Part shown: positions 5,788-15,600 of the stretch, one piece after another
How the letters are laid out: the number at the start of each line of letters is the position of its first letter
Numbering within the stretch: position 1 is the first letter of the stretch
DNA from: an uncultured Porphyromonadaceae bacterium
GTDB taxonomy: Bacteria > Bacteroidota > Bacteroidia > Bacteroidales > Muribaculaceae
Direction: 5' to 3'
Length of the DNA stretch: 16,296 bases
Assembly (NCBI GenBank): GCA_947176355.1
Contig: CAMWQY010000018.1
Location: 1 to 16,296 of the forward strand
Made by a program: the position numbers and the translations under genes
The notes under the pieces: model-generated
What the model was told of the DNA's origin: nothing
The model's input: only the letters and a program-made list of their open reading frames with translations
Databases searched by the model: none

Positions 5788-8745
5788 TTATTTTATAAGA
5801 ATCTTACGCGACTCAGACCCTCTCCTTACAATATAATATCCCGGAGCAAGCGACTCGGTGCCCGAACCAATCTTCACACCGGAAATGGTGTAGACTTCTA
5901 CATTAGAATCAGTGGATTCAAAGACCGAAGCGACTCCATCAGGATCGTATGGCTCAGTATGCACAAATTCACACCATGGCCAAACCAAAGCAGCCTTAGC
6001 CAAACCCTCCTCCGGCATCCGAAGAATCGCATTATTATAGACATAATATGGGAACAGACTTCCATATCTATAATCGCTCTGCGACACATCGACAGGATCT
6101 TCCGTATCATACACTACCAGATCTGTATCTGTTCCGTCGAAAGCATATAAGCCGAACGTCTCTAACGACGCAGGAATGTAGATGAAAGCTGGCTTACCAC
6201 AACTATAAAAGGCAAACTCTCCTATTTCCGTTACTCCATCGGGTATCCGTATACTCAGCAACCCAGTACAATATTGGAATGCGGCATATCCTATTAAATT
6301 CACACTTTCAGGAATCTCCACTTCCGTCAGAGCGGAGCATCCGGTAAAAGCTCCCTCCCCGATAAAGAAAAGTCCATTGCCGAGTGTAGCTTCAGTAAGT
6401 GTAGTGCAATAGAAGAATGCCTGTTCTCCAATAGTATTCACACTGTCTGGTATCTTTATTGATGACAGAGAGCTGCATCCGGAACATAATTCGCAAGGAA
6501 TTTCCTTGACACCATCGGGTATATTGAGACGGTAAAGATTGTCACAGAGATAGAAAGCCTTCGTGCCCAGTTCCTCGATTCCTTCGGATATACTTACCGA
6601 AGTGACCATTTTGTTTAGATAGAATGCGAAATCTCCGACTTTGACTACACTATAGCCCTTCCCATCGTAAAAGACCTTCTCTGGAATCACAATATCACCC
6701 TTTGCATCGTCATTATAGGCAGCCACACGGCATGTACCCTCATCTTCATCAAGCACAGCATAGCGAATACCCTCATAAACGAAGACCGGACCGTCACCGG
6801 CAACCACGTAAAGTGAACATACAGCAGACATGTATGCCTCCTTATCCGTAGCGGAAATGAGGCATTTGCCAGGACCTACCGCCAAAACATTACCCTTGTC
6901 ATCAACCGTAGCAACATTTTCATCCGATGATGCCCAGCTCAATGAGGATGGCATTTCTTCTGCTGGTATCACTGATGCTACGATTCGTAACGACTCTCCC
7001 GCCTCCCCGTGCCATGTTTGCGTATCGAGAATGATTCTCTCCAATTTTGACACTGAAGGAACGAATGTTTCAATCTTCTCAAAATGGTTCCATGGGTCAG
7101 TTTGACGGTACACCGCCAATGCCTCTTCCTTTACGTACAGAGTGGCATGAAAAATGGGTTCAAAAGGATTGTATGAGTCTTCCTCTACAGTCGGAGGAGT
7201 GGTGGCAGCACAAAAGACATTAAGAAGATTATCACAACCGAGAAATGCCGATTGCTCTATCTTTTCAAGAGAAGGTGGAAGATAGACTGTAGTTAAATCG
7301 TCACATCTGCTGAATGCCCCCCATTCGATGAGCTTTAATCCGTCAGGTAGTCTGATCGAACTAAGGTGTAAACATCGATGGAATGCTTCTCCTTTGATAA
7401 TCTCCAATGATTCTGGAAGTCGAATAGATGACAATCCTGTGCAGTCGCTGAATATTCCATCTGGCATATATGTCATAGATTCAGGAAGTTCGATATTCTC
7501 AAGAAAATAGCAATCCCTGAATAAATATTCTCCATACTCAGTTACCGATTCAGGGATTTTTATTGATTTCAAGGAGCGACATGCCTGAAAGGCAAAGCTA
7601 TATATGTTTTCAAGACCCTCAGGTAGGTTTATGGTTTCAAGTGAGATATTATATGCAAAGGCAGCGTACCCAATACTTTTCAGATTTGTGGGTAGAGTCA
7701 TCAATTTTAGATTACTGCATTTGTTAAAGGCTTTATCCTCAATTTCTTTGACAGAGTCAGGTATCTTTATCGAAGTCAATGAGCGGCAATCATAGAAAGT
7801 CGACATTTGAATTCTATCAATTCTTTCCGGAAGTTTTATCGATTGAAGTGACGTACAACCACTGAATGCGCTGTAGCCTATGTGCTCCACACCGTCTGGG
7901 ATTTCCACTGATGTTAAGCCGGTGCATTTCGAGAAAACAGAACTCTCTATTCGCTTGATATTATCCGGAATGCGTATGGAAAGCAGTGATGTGCATCCTG
8001 AGAAGAGTCCGCTTTCAAGGGTTTCGAGACCTGAAGGTAAGCTGATGCCTTCGAGTGCAATGCACTCGACGAAAGATCTCTGACCGATCTCACTGCATGA
8101 TTCTGATAATTTAACTGTCTTTAATGTCTCGCAGTTTGCGAATGCATTTTTTCCAATCTTGTAGGCACCCGATACGTCAATTGAAGTTAGACTTGCACAT
8201 CCGCTGAATGCATAGTCATCGATTTGCTCTACTGAATGAGGAATTAATATGGAAGAAAGAGATTCACAGCCAGCAAATGTAGAGGATCTTATCTCCTTAA
8301 TACATTCCGGCCAGTTAATGGTAACTAAAGCAGTTCCACCGAAAGCACCCGAACCGATGTTTCTTATACCTGATGGAAGATTGATCTCAGAAAGTGAAAC
8401 GCACCCCGCAAATGCATTGTCTCCAATCTCAAGCATTGATTCGGGAAGCCTGACCGTACTGAGGTTCTTATTTTCTAAGAAAGACATCTCCCCTATTCCT
8501 ATTACTTTATACGAAATTCCATCTTCTTCAATAGTTTCAGGAATCGTAAGGGTTCCTTCCATCTGATTGCCCGCCGTATACCCCTTCCTGTCAAATTTCC
8601 CCGCCTTAGTGACAACGGTTTTTGCTTCCTCGTCAATGACAGCATAGTTGATGGTCTGTCCTTCGTAAGTGAAAGTAATATCTCTTGCTGATAGACGAGT
8701 CATCACTAAAAGGGAAAAGAAGAGTATCGTCAGAAATCGTTTCAT
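5788..8745 (-). CDS. Secreted BspA-like leucine-rich-repeat protein, copy 2
   Basis: The protein is identical to the one at 1386-4343 (985 aa from the ATG at 8745; a TTG at 8772 inside the -7 box is rejected). The architecture is signal peptide, cap, 18 LRR_5 repeats, Big_2 domain, second cap, seven repeats and a sorting-like C-terminus. LRR genes often change repeat number by internal recombination, yet both copies keep the same 18 plus 7 repeats, which again argues for a recent event. It lies just beyond the terminator of the SusCD operon and has its own -7 box, so it is probably not part of that operon. A shared role with the operon is possible but not shown. Confidence 0.92.
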   Translation of the reverse strand: MKRFLTILFFSLLVMTRLSARDITFTYEGQTINYAVIDEEAKTVVTKAGKFDRKGYTAGNQMEGTLTIPETIEEDGISYKVIGIGEMSFLENKNLSTVRLPESMLEIGDNAFAGCVSLSEINLPSGIRNIGSGAFGGTALVTINWPECIKEIRSSTFAGCESLSSILIPHSVEQIDDYAFSGCASLTSIDVSGAYKIGKNAFANCETLKTVKLSESCSEIGQRSFVECIALEGISLPSGLETLESGLFSGCTSLLSIRIPDNIKRIESSVFSKCTGLTSVEIPDGVEHIGYSAFSGCTSLQSIKLPERIDRIQMSTFYDCRSLTSIKIPDSVKEIEDKAFNKCSNLKLMTLPTNLKSIGYAAFAYNISLETINLPEGLENIYSFAFQACRSLKSIKIPESVTEYGEYLFRDCYFLENIELPESMTYMPDGIFSDCTGLSSIRLPESLEIIKGEAFHRCLHLSSIRLPDGLKLIEWGAFSRCDDLTTVYLPPSLEKIEQSAFLGCDNLLNVFCAATTPPTVEEDSYNPFEPIFHATLYVKEEALAVYRQTDPWNHFEKIETFVPSVSKLERIILDTQTWHGEAGESLRIVASVIPAEEMPSSLSWASSDENVATVDDKGNVLAVGPGKCLISATDKEAYMSAVCSLYVVAGDGPVFVYEGIRYAVLDEDEGTCRVAAYNDDAKGDIVIPEKVFYDGKGYSVVKVGDFAFYLNKMVTSVSISEGIEELGTKAFYLCDNLYRLNIPDGVKEIPCELCSGCSSLSSIKIPDSVNTIGEQAFFYCTTLTEATLGNGLFFIGEGAFTGCSALTEVEIPESVNLIGYAAFQYCTGLLSIRIPDGVTEIGEFAFYSCGKPAFIYIPASLETFGLYAFDGTDTDLVVYDTEDPVDVSQSDYRYGSLFPYYVYNNAILRMPEEGLAKAALVWPWCEFVHTEPYDPDGVASVFESTDSNVEVYTISGVKIGSGTESLAPGYYIVRRGSESRKILIK

Positions 8746-8769
8746 ACTGATTGGGTTTTGAAATATCTG

Positions 8770-8777
8770 CAAAGATA
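8770..8777 (-). promoter_or_regulatory. -7 promoter box of LRR gene copy 2
   Basis: TATCTTTG, identical in position and context to 4368-4375, again without a clear TTTG upstream. Confidence 0.5.
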
Positions 8778-8869
8778 CTAAAAAATATTATCTTTATAAT
8801 GATCCACTCGAAAAAATATATAAATACCGTCATCTCATAGCTCCCGCAGCACGATTTGTCCCCCGCCAA

Positions 8870-8881
8870 GCCGCTTGCGGC
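8870..8881. repeat. REP-like GC dyad, copy 4
   Basis: GCCGC-TT-GCGGC at the right edge of unit 2. Identity to unit 1 ends two bases later, so the duplication edge lies right beside the dyad. Confidence 0.5.
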
Positions 8882-8903
8882 GCAATCATCAACCATCCCA
8901 CAA

Positions 8904-9148
8904 AAATCCAAGAATCCAAACTCAACAATCCTTCCATGCCCATCCCTGCAAGATATCTCTATACGAGCGAAGATAAGCAAACAAGCAAAAAAAAGGCGAC
9001 CCCAACCCCGGAGCCGCCTCTTTACATTACCGCCTCAATGAATTATGCATTGATCGTTTATAATTTATAACTAATAATTTATAGTTATATTTTACTTGCG
9101 GATGAACTTCTTGCCATTCTGGATAAGAAGACCCTTAGCGTCAGCATT
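8904..9148. repeat. Composite intergenic repeat, copy 3 (diverged, with live gene end)
   Basis: This is the third member of the long form. It aligns to 76-319 with scattered differences, for example CGAGCG for CAAGCG and a new hairpin loop (9035-9053, TCAATG-AATTATG-CATTGA). Here the tail codons belong to an intact gene, the 366-aa secreted protein, whose 3' end is inside the repeat. This copy therefore shows what the original arrangement of the repeat looked like. Confidence 0.75.
8990..9023 (-). terminator. Terminator of the SusCD operon
   Basis: AAAAAGGCG (8990-8998) pairs with CGCCTCTTT (9015-9023). On the minus strand the one changed base makes a G-U pair, and the arm runs into eight U residues, the best U tract of the five related hairpins. 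It lies 69 bp past the stop of the last operon gene. Confidence 0.7.
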
Positions 9149-10192
9149 CACGCGAATACCCTGTGCATTGTAGATAGGAGCATCAACAGTAGCTACACCG
9201 ATAGTCTCAACAGCATCTGAACTTGCTCCAAATCCCATAGCTGGGAAAACAACTTCCGGTGAAGTTACATTTCCGTCGCCATCAACAATAGCATTGTAGG
9301 TAATAGTTGGGAAAGTTTCAGTATACACGAAACCTGCGCACCCAGCCTTTGAACCAAGAGCAGAGAAGTAGTAGTCTGTATCTTCGTATACAGCAAACGT
9401 TAAGAAACCTGTGTTATCACCGGGATTAGCTTCAAGGCCTGCAGCTTGCCATGGGAATTTAGGTTTATGCTGACCAGGTATTTCTTCCATTACACCTGAA
9501 TACTGCTGATCTGGATCATCCTTTACAGTTGGGTTCTTTGCAGCAGCTACTATATCCCCTGTAACTTTATTCTGCCAAAGAAGAAGTCCTTCTTCATTTT
9601 TTGACTGTTTAGTAGCAGTCTCAAAATACTTGTTTGCATCAGGAGCATTGAAATCGATGAAACCTTCGAATTGCTTTAGAGCTACATTGTCTTCGGTATA
9701 GTATGGGAAATTATAGTGGAATGTTGTTGTTCCATTGGAATATCCAAGAGTATACGCAACAGCACCATCTAAATCTTCAAATACTACGTACTGCTTATTA
9801 GGATTCATCTTGACAAAAATGGTCATATATCCATCTTTATCAGCATGCATTTTGAATACTGCTCCTGCTGACGGCGCTCCTGCCTCATAGCTCTCAAATG
9901 TTGGATTGGCATTGCCAACAACACCCGAACCAAGGGTGATCTCAAGGTCGTTTACCTTGATGTTTCTATATGTGCCGTACGCATTTGTTGTACCCCAGGA
10001 ATCCTTATATGCCGTAGCTGCAGTGCCAATGCCCTCAACTTCAGCAAAAACTACATCACCCTCAATGTCGGTTTTTTCCTTTTGGATACCGGCTGCTTCT
10101 AAACTTTCTGATGTAGCGAAAACTGCCACATCCTGAGCGCTTGCCATACCCGAGATGGCAGCAATTGAAAGAAAAAGTAATGATTTCTTCAT
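9092..10192 (-). CDS. Secreted protein of unknown fold, last gene of the SusCD operon
   Basis: This 366-aa protein has a clear signal peptide (MKKSLLFLSIAAISGMASA, cut before Q20). The mature part is rich in aromatic residues, Gly, Asn and Thr and looks beta-stranded. I recognise no catalytic motif. It ends with APIYNAQGIRVNADAKG and LLIQNGKKFIRK, a short tail of the kind many Bacteroidales secreted proteins carry; it resembles a shortened type IX secretion sorting domain, but that reading is uncertain. Position after susC, susD and a lipoprotein suggests a surface or extracellular substrate-binding role, like SusE/SusF accessory proteins, and this is inference from context. The start ATG is followed at once by the signal peptide. 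The gap from the previous gene is 68 nt and contains overlapping hairpins, with no TAnnTTTG box seen. Confidence 0.85.
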   Translation of the reverse strand: MKKSLLFLSIAAISGMASAQDVAVFATSESLEAAGIQKEKTDIEGDVVFAEVEGIGTAATAYKDSWGTTNAYGTYRNIKVNDLEITLGSGVVGNANPTFESYEAGAPSAGAVFKMHADKDGYMTIFVKMNPNKQYVVFEDLDGAVAYTLGYSNGTTTFHYNFPYYTEDNVALKQFEGFIDFNAPDANKYFETATKQSKNEEGLLLWQNKVTGDIVAAAKNPTVKDDPDQQYSGVMEEIPGQHKPKFPWQAAGLEANPGDNTGFLTFAVYEDTDYYFSALGSKAGCAGFVYTETFPTITYNAIVDGDGNVTSPEVVFPAMGFGASSDAVETIGVATVDAPIYNAQGIRVNADAKGLLIQNGKKFIRK

Positions 10193-10220
10193 GATTTAAT
10201 TTATTAATGGATTATTATTT

Positions 10221-10260
10221 TCCCATGACAGACATCAATATCTGTCATGGGATTGATGTC
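10221..10260 (-). promoter_or_regulatory. Two overlapping, mutually exclusive hairpins between operon genes
   Basis: TCCCATGACAGA (10221-10232) pairs with TCTGTCATGGGA (10241-10252) over 12 bp. GACATCAAT (10231-10239) pairs with ATTGATGTC (10252-10260) over 9 bp. The two stems share bases and interleave, and with no linker they cannot form together as a pseudoknot. On the minus-strand RNA the 9-bp stem can form first and the 12-bp stem later. The sequence after the 12-bp stem is AAAAUAAUAA, with no U tract, so this is not a standard terminator. RNA processing, stability or attenuation are candidate roles. Confidence 0.6.
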
Positions 10261-10776
10261 TTATTGTTTATCGCCACTAAAACTACAACTATACTTTGTA
10301 ATATTTTTACCGCCACGTCCTGTACGGACCAATGCTTCATATTTTAATATCAAATTACCAGTGGTACTTACTTTCCCCCAATATGTCACACCGAATGGAT
10401 TAGAACTAGTAAGATTCCAGAAAGTAATCCCTTTGGCTGAGTTCAATTGGGTATTACAAGCAGACTCATTAGATTCCAAATAAATATCTGCATTGCCATC
10501 AACTGTTACATTAACTCTGTTGGCATTGTGTTCTGTCACCTCAACATCTTCCTTATTGATATATGTGTATGGGTCTAAAGACACAGTACCTGGATATATC
10601 ACCGAAGTTGAATCAGTTGTGTTCAAAATTGTCCATTCTCCCACATAAGTACCTAATGCCAACTCTTCAGCATGATCAAGAGGTCCAGATGAAGGGATTT
10701 CCGTGGAATCATCACATCCTATCAGAACGAATGACAATGAGACACATAATAAAAGTGTTTTATATAAAGCTTTCAT
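10261..10776 (-). CDS. Small outer-membrane lipoprotein of the SusCD operon
   Basis: This 171-aa lipoprotein has a signal of 20 residues ending FVLIG before C21, followed by DDSTE, an acidic stretch of the kind found at the start of Bacteroidota surface lipoproteins. The mature region has alternating strands (LGTYVGEWTILN, TVSLDPYTYI, GNLILKYEALVR) and no recognised enzyme motif. It could be a calycin-like barrel or an Ig-like binding domain, and I cannot choose between them. The open frame begins at a TTG (10791), but the ATG at 10776 gives a normal lipoprotein signal and is preferred. It starts 29 nt after susD and so is almost surely cotranscribed, which suggests a substrate-binding accessory role. 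Confidence 0.82.
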   Translation of the reverse strand: MKALYKTLLLCVSLSFVLIGCDDSTEIPSSGPLDHAEELALGTYVGEWTILNTTDSTSVIYPGTVSLDPYTYINKEDVEVTEHNANRVNVTVDGNADIYLESNESACNTQLNSAKGITFWNLTSSNPFGVTYWGKVSTTGNLILKYEALVRTGRGGKNITKYSCSFSGDKQ

Positions 10777-10805
10777 ATTGAAAATGTTCAAATTTTTCCT
10801 AAATA

Positions 10806-12680
10806 TTAATACCCTGGATTCTGATCTTCTCTCGAAATAGCTGTATTATTGTCTATTTCAGATTGAGGAATCGGACGATACCACTTTATTTCACCTTGAG
10901 CATTACACATTTTTTGCACTGTGTTCATAAAACGGCTAAACTCGAGATTATATCTAACGAGCTGCTTTGTACGACGCAAATCAAAGTAACGAGTACGCTC
11001 TGCGTAACATTCACGAGCACGCTCATCAAGCACTAAGTCAAGAGGAACAAATACAAAACTTGCGTTAGTATAATAGGGAACTTCGTATGCGCCAAATGAA
11101 CTTAGCGACTTAAGCCCTGCACGATTTCTTACAGCATTAATTTTATTTAAAGATGATGTGAGATCGTTTGCCAAAAGATATGCCTCTGCTGCTACAAGAT
11201 ACATTTCACTCACATGAAGCATTGGAATATCACGATAACATTGGCTTCCAGTTACCGCGCCAGAAGTAGGATCGTCATATTTTCTTACGCAAGTTCCATT
11301 ATTTGCTGATTCTCTGACGTAATCAGTATAATTAATGGTCGTCTTCGTAGGCATAGTTCCTTTATCGTTAAACTCCCATTTTGTAACTTGAATTCCATCA
11401 AGAATTGCAGCATAGGGTTCATTGATGCCATGCGTGTTAGATGCAAACTTTATCGCCTGTTTTTTTGCAACAATTTTTTTTATGTCTGCTTCTGCTTCGC
11501 TTGCTGTAGTACCAGGAGAATAGAATTTAAGTGCTATTGGCAATGTATCCTGTGCCTCTTGTGACATATTATACCAAGCCATGTAACCTAACTCCCAAAC
11601 AGCGTTGCCCGGCTTCCCTTCATTATTAAGGGGACGGGGGGCATTATAGAACGTGGTCATGAATGTGCCTTCAAAACGCTCATCCCCCTTCTCAAAAAGG
11701 CTTGCTGATTTTGCTGACATAACATTTGTACCGCCTGAACCGGTACCTTTAAGTCCAGTTTCAACGCAATTGCCAAAGTAAGCTATATAGTTGTTCATAA
11801 GAGAACCACCACCCGTATTTTTATCACCGGGATAGCCGTTCCGGTCATATTGCACAGAAAATATTTCTTCTGCATTCCCTTCGTTATTCCAAGCCCACTT
11901 TTCAGCAAAAGGCATTGTAAGCTCGATCCCCATTATAGCTTTTTCTGCCCATTCGGCTGCTTCCTTAAAACGTTTCGTATCTTTGACGTTATAAGTACCA
12001 GCAGCGGCATTGATCAGCTCTGTATCAAGATCCCATGCGGCAGCTAGCGCAATCTTTGCTGCAATAGCCGCTACTGCCTGCTTGCTTGCTTCTCCTTTGT
12101 GATTCTGAATATCAAGCTCAGAATTATTATATAGATCCTCACAATCAGCCAATAGTGCGGCATAAATCTCATCTAATGGAGTTCGCGGAAAATCTCTATC
12201 TGGAGTACTGATGTAATTCACTGAATAAGGAACTGCTCCGAATTGCTGTGTAAGATAATAATAACTTAGCACTCTGAGGAACTTTCCTTCTGCTATCAAT
12301 TTTCTATTTTCCTTTGTATCTCCAGCATCTGTAGCAAACTTTATCATACAGTTCGCCTTATTGATTGCTCCCATTATATTTGCATAATAGGATTTAACTG
12401 TTCCATTATCCGGTGTTACTTGGAACATAGAGAAAACTCCGTCATCGGAGGCGCGCGGATTTATGAACAGGTCTGCTGCCTGATCGAGCATCTCTATCTG
12501 ATTTGCAATATACTTTATTGCATCGTATGCTACCGGACGTATCTGATCGGGATGCTTAGCAAAATACTCTTCGTAAGTTTCACCACCATTTGAAAGATTC
12601 TGTGGGTCAAGGAAGTCGGAGCATCCCGACATAAGAAGAGCCACAGAGAACCCTAATATGGAATATCTTATATTTTTCAT
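10806..12680 (-). CDS. susD: SusD/RagB-family surface substrate-binding lipoprotein
   Basis: This 624-aa lipoprotein has the lipobox LLMSGC with C20 followed by SDFLD, as in most SusD proteins. The N-terminal helical region includes EGKFLRVLSYYYLTQQFGAVPYS (about 132-154, a shared SusD motif seen in the pieces KFLRVLSYYYL and QQFGAVPYS). The C-terminal part has DERARECYAERTRYFDLRRT and ends PIPQSEIDNN, then DQNPGY, the family hallmark. SusD proteins cap the SusC pore and bind the nutrient before import, typically a glycan, sometimes a peptide. Length is within the usual range. It begins 17 nt after susC stops, and the two are surely one operon. The ligand cannot be read from sequence. Confidence 0.95.
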   Translation of the reverse strand: MKNIRYSILGFSVALLMSGCSDFLDPQNLSNGGETYEEYFAKHPDQIRPVAYDAIKYIANQIEMLDQAADLFINPRASDDGVFSMFQVTPDNGTVKSYYANIMGAINKANCMIKFATDAGDTKENRKLIAEGKFLRVLSYYYLTQQFGAVPYSVNYISTPDRDFPRTPLDEIYAALLADCEDLYNNSELDIQNHKGEASKQAVAAIAAKIALAAAWDLDTELINAAAGTYNVKDTKRFKEAAEWAEKAIMGIELTMPFAEKWAWNNEGNAEEIFSVQYDRNGYPGDKNTGGGSLMNNYIAYFGNCVETGLKGTGSGGTNVMSAKSASLFEKGDERFEGTFMTTFYNAPRPLNNEGKPGNAVWELGYMAWYNMSQEAQDTLPIALKFYSPGTTASEAEADIKKIVAKKQAIKFASNTHGINEPYAAILDGIQVTKWEFNDKGTMPTKTTINYTDYVRESANNGTCVRKYDDPTSGAVTGSQCYRDIPMLHVSEMYLVAAEAYLLANDLTSSLNKINAVRNRAGLKSLSSFGAYEVPYYTNASFVFVPLDLVLDERARECYAERTRYFDLRRTKQLVRYNLEFSRFMNTVQKMCNAQGEIKWYRPIPQSEIDNNTAISREDQNPGY

Positions 12681-12697
12681 TGTTTTAATCTCAAATA

Positions 12698-15600
12698 TTA
12701 GAATGTAATGTTTGCACCAAATTCATACGTAATGGTACTTGGACCATCATTCTTGCCTGACGCATCAGCCCATTCTGGATCGAATCCTTTATAGCTTGAC
12801 CATACGAATGGATTGCTGATATTTACGTATAATTTCAAACGGCTACAACCTATCTTTTCGATAATTTCCTTAGAGAAATTATATCCTAATGATATATGCT
12901 GCACTTTCCAGAAAGATGCATCTGTCACCTGACGTGCACAGAACTTAGTGTCTGTACTAAGACCGAACATTGAGCCTGATGCACCCAGACCGTCATTTCC
13001 TCCAGCATTCACCAGAGGCCAAGTTCCATAGTGTGTCTGAGTCTGATATACTGGATTTATGAGCGTTCCGTCAGGACGAACTCCCTCTGCATCGATTAGC
13101 ATACCGGCAGGAATGTAATTATCCATTGCAACTTTTCCACGTCCACGATCATGCCAGTCAAATGCATCGCCTCCCATAAAAGGAGAAGCTACGGTATAAC
13201 GTTGTTTGGTGTAAATTGAGAATCCAAAGTCTATTGAACCACCTTTCTTGGGAAGGCGATAGCTAAGATTCGAGGTTAACGAGGCAATAAACTTTGGATT
13301 GCCGTTGAATACCACGCGGTCTTCGTCATTCCACTTTCCGTCACCATTGACATCCCTTATTATAGCTTGACCTTCTGTCAAACCATAGCATGTATAGTAA
13401 TAATCACATTCCCTCATGGTTGAACCGGGAGTCAAGCCTTTTTCTTGTGCTATTGCTGTATTAGGTACTGTCATGTTACGATCAGAAACTATACCATCCC
13501 ATGCGTATGCGTATACATTGTTTACCGGCATTCCAACAAATAGACAGCTGCTGGCGTTACCTCCAATAATCTGATCTGAGACCCCATTGATTTCTAACAC
13601 CTTATTCTCATTGTGTGAGATATTAAGGCTTGTCGTCCAAGTCCAATCTCTTGTGTCAATATTAGTCGTGGTGATAGCAAATTCTATACCAGTGTTTCTT
13701 ACTGAACCTACATTTGTCGTCATTGATCCACCACCTGATTCAAGAGGCAATTCTACTGGATAGAGAAGATCTTTTGAAGTCTTTGTATACCACTCCAAAG
13801 ATCCGATAATTCTATTGTTGAGGAATCCATAATCAAGACCTATATTGATTTCGTGAGATTTTTCCCAAGATATTAGTTTATCAACAATTCCAGATGGATA
13901 GAAGCCGTCTACATAATTACCACCAAAGGGATAAAAACTTGAGGAATTGATACCTACTATTGTGGCATAATTGCCAATACCTGTATTATTACCGGTTACA
14001 CCATAGCTGACACGAAGTTTCAAATTATTAAGCCACCATTTCTGCAAGAAGTTTTCTTCTGCAATGTTCCAACCAAGTGCTACCGATGGGAAACAACCCC
14101 ACTTATGACCTTGTGCGAATCTTGAGGATCCATCCCAACGTACTGTTCCTGTAATCATGTAGCGACTCTTCCATGAATAATTTGCTCTGACTGCTATTGA
14201 TTGCATTGATGACTCTGAGTAGCCGGAAGATACAGTGGATTCCCCTTTTGTTCCAGTTCCCATATTCCACCAATCAGTTGACTCTATTGGATTCTGCGCT
14301 GTCTGGCTATAATCTTCGGAGTGACTCTTTTCCGCTGAATATAGTGCCATCGCATTGATTGAATGATCTCCAAAGGAGCGGATATAGCTCAACACATTAT
14401 CCCATGTCCAGCCATAGCCCGTATGATTTTTTGCAGTCGCATTTCTAACTTCATTGTCAACCCAAGTCTTACCGGTTGTGGGATTCGTAAACCCAATATA
14501 TTGACCATCACGATACGCTGTATAAGTAGGAGATATGGTGGTCTTTAGAGAAAGTCCTGGAATTATATTAAACTGCGCATAGATATTGCCAATAAAACGA
14601 TAAGTTTTTCTTTTATGAACCGAGTTTTTCATACGATCCAATGGATTGATGAAATCGGAGAACTGATTGGAATTAGTATTGAGTGTCGTCTTATTGCCCG
14701 GGAAGTGGATGGTATTGCCTTCTTCATCGTACGGAATCATAAATGGATTAACTCGATATGCTTGCGCAATTGCATCGTCATCTGCATACGAGTTATTGAT
14801 CTGAGCAAGATTTAAATTAAATCCGGCGCTGATAACCTTATTTATCTTAGCATCTACACTTCCCTTGAATGAAAACGTACCTTTACTATCCCCCTTATAC
14901 AAACCTTGCACATTTTCATAACCAAGACCGAAGTGATAATTTATATTTTCTCCAGCACCTGAGACTGAAACATAATGATTCTGCTGATGACCGTCTTGTG
15001 TCACTAAACCAGGCCAATAATATGTAGCATCATTTGCAAGCATCTCTTTCATTATGTAGGGAGATTCAAGATCACCAGCAGTCTGCTGAAGGAGTGCTTG
15101 TCCGAGACCCATAGCTGATGGGAGCATCGTAAATGTTGTCTGAGCTTCATAAGCATCAACACCTCCTACCGGTTGTGTGAATTTCTGAAAACGATAACGA
15201 TACCATTGTTCTCCGTCCATAAATTCCGGCATACGTGTGGCATGACTAATTCCATAATAGCCATCGTATGAAATTGTAGCCTTAGTTCCCTTATTGACAT
15301 TAGAACCACTCTTCGTTGTTACAATAACGACACCTGCTGTTGCACGTGAACCATAGATGGCAGTAGAAGAAGCATCTTTCAATATGTCAATTCTCTCTAT
15401 ATCCTGAGGATTAAGGAATGATATATCGCTAGTTTGCACTCCGTCAACTACGTAAAGAGGCGTAGTTTTTGAATTAATTGAAGATTTACCACGAATTTCA
15501 ATATCTATAGCACCATTAGTACGACCCGACTGCTTTGTAATGCTTACGCCTGGCACCGAGCCCTGAAGTGCCTCAAGTACTGAAGAAGAACCCTTAGCAG

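Larger units (their letters stand above)
4519..8883. repeat. Tandem duplication, unit 2 (4365 bp)
   Basis: This is the second exact copy of 117-4481, in the same orientation. Its right edge runs into a diverged composite repeat and then the 3' end of the 366-aa gene. Both unit edges therefore lie in the same family of intergenic repeat, as expected if unequal crossing-over between repeats made the duplication. No recombinase or transposase gene is present in the unit. Confidence 0.93.

Noticed and set aside
10221..10260. H-type pseudoknot formed by the two overlapping stems
   Set aside because: With an 11-12 bp first stem and no bases left to bridge it, both stems cannot exist together in one molecule. 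Alternative hairpins are the workable reading.
10563..10781. 72-aa plus-strand open frame opposite the lipoprotein signal peptide
   Set aside because: It is fully antisense to a lipoprotein with a clear signal and lipobox. No supporting start signal is seen.
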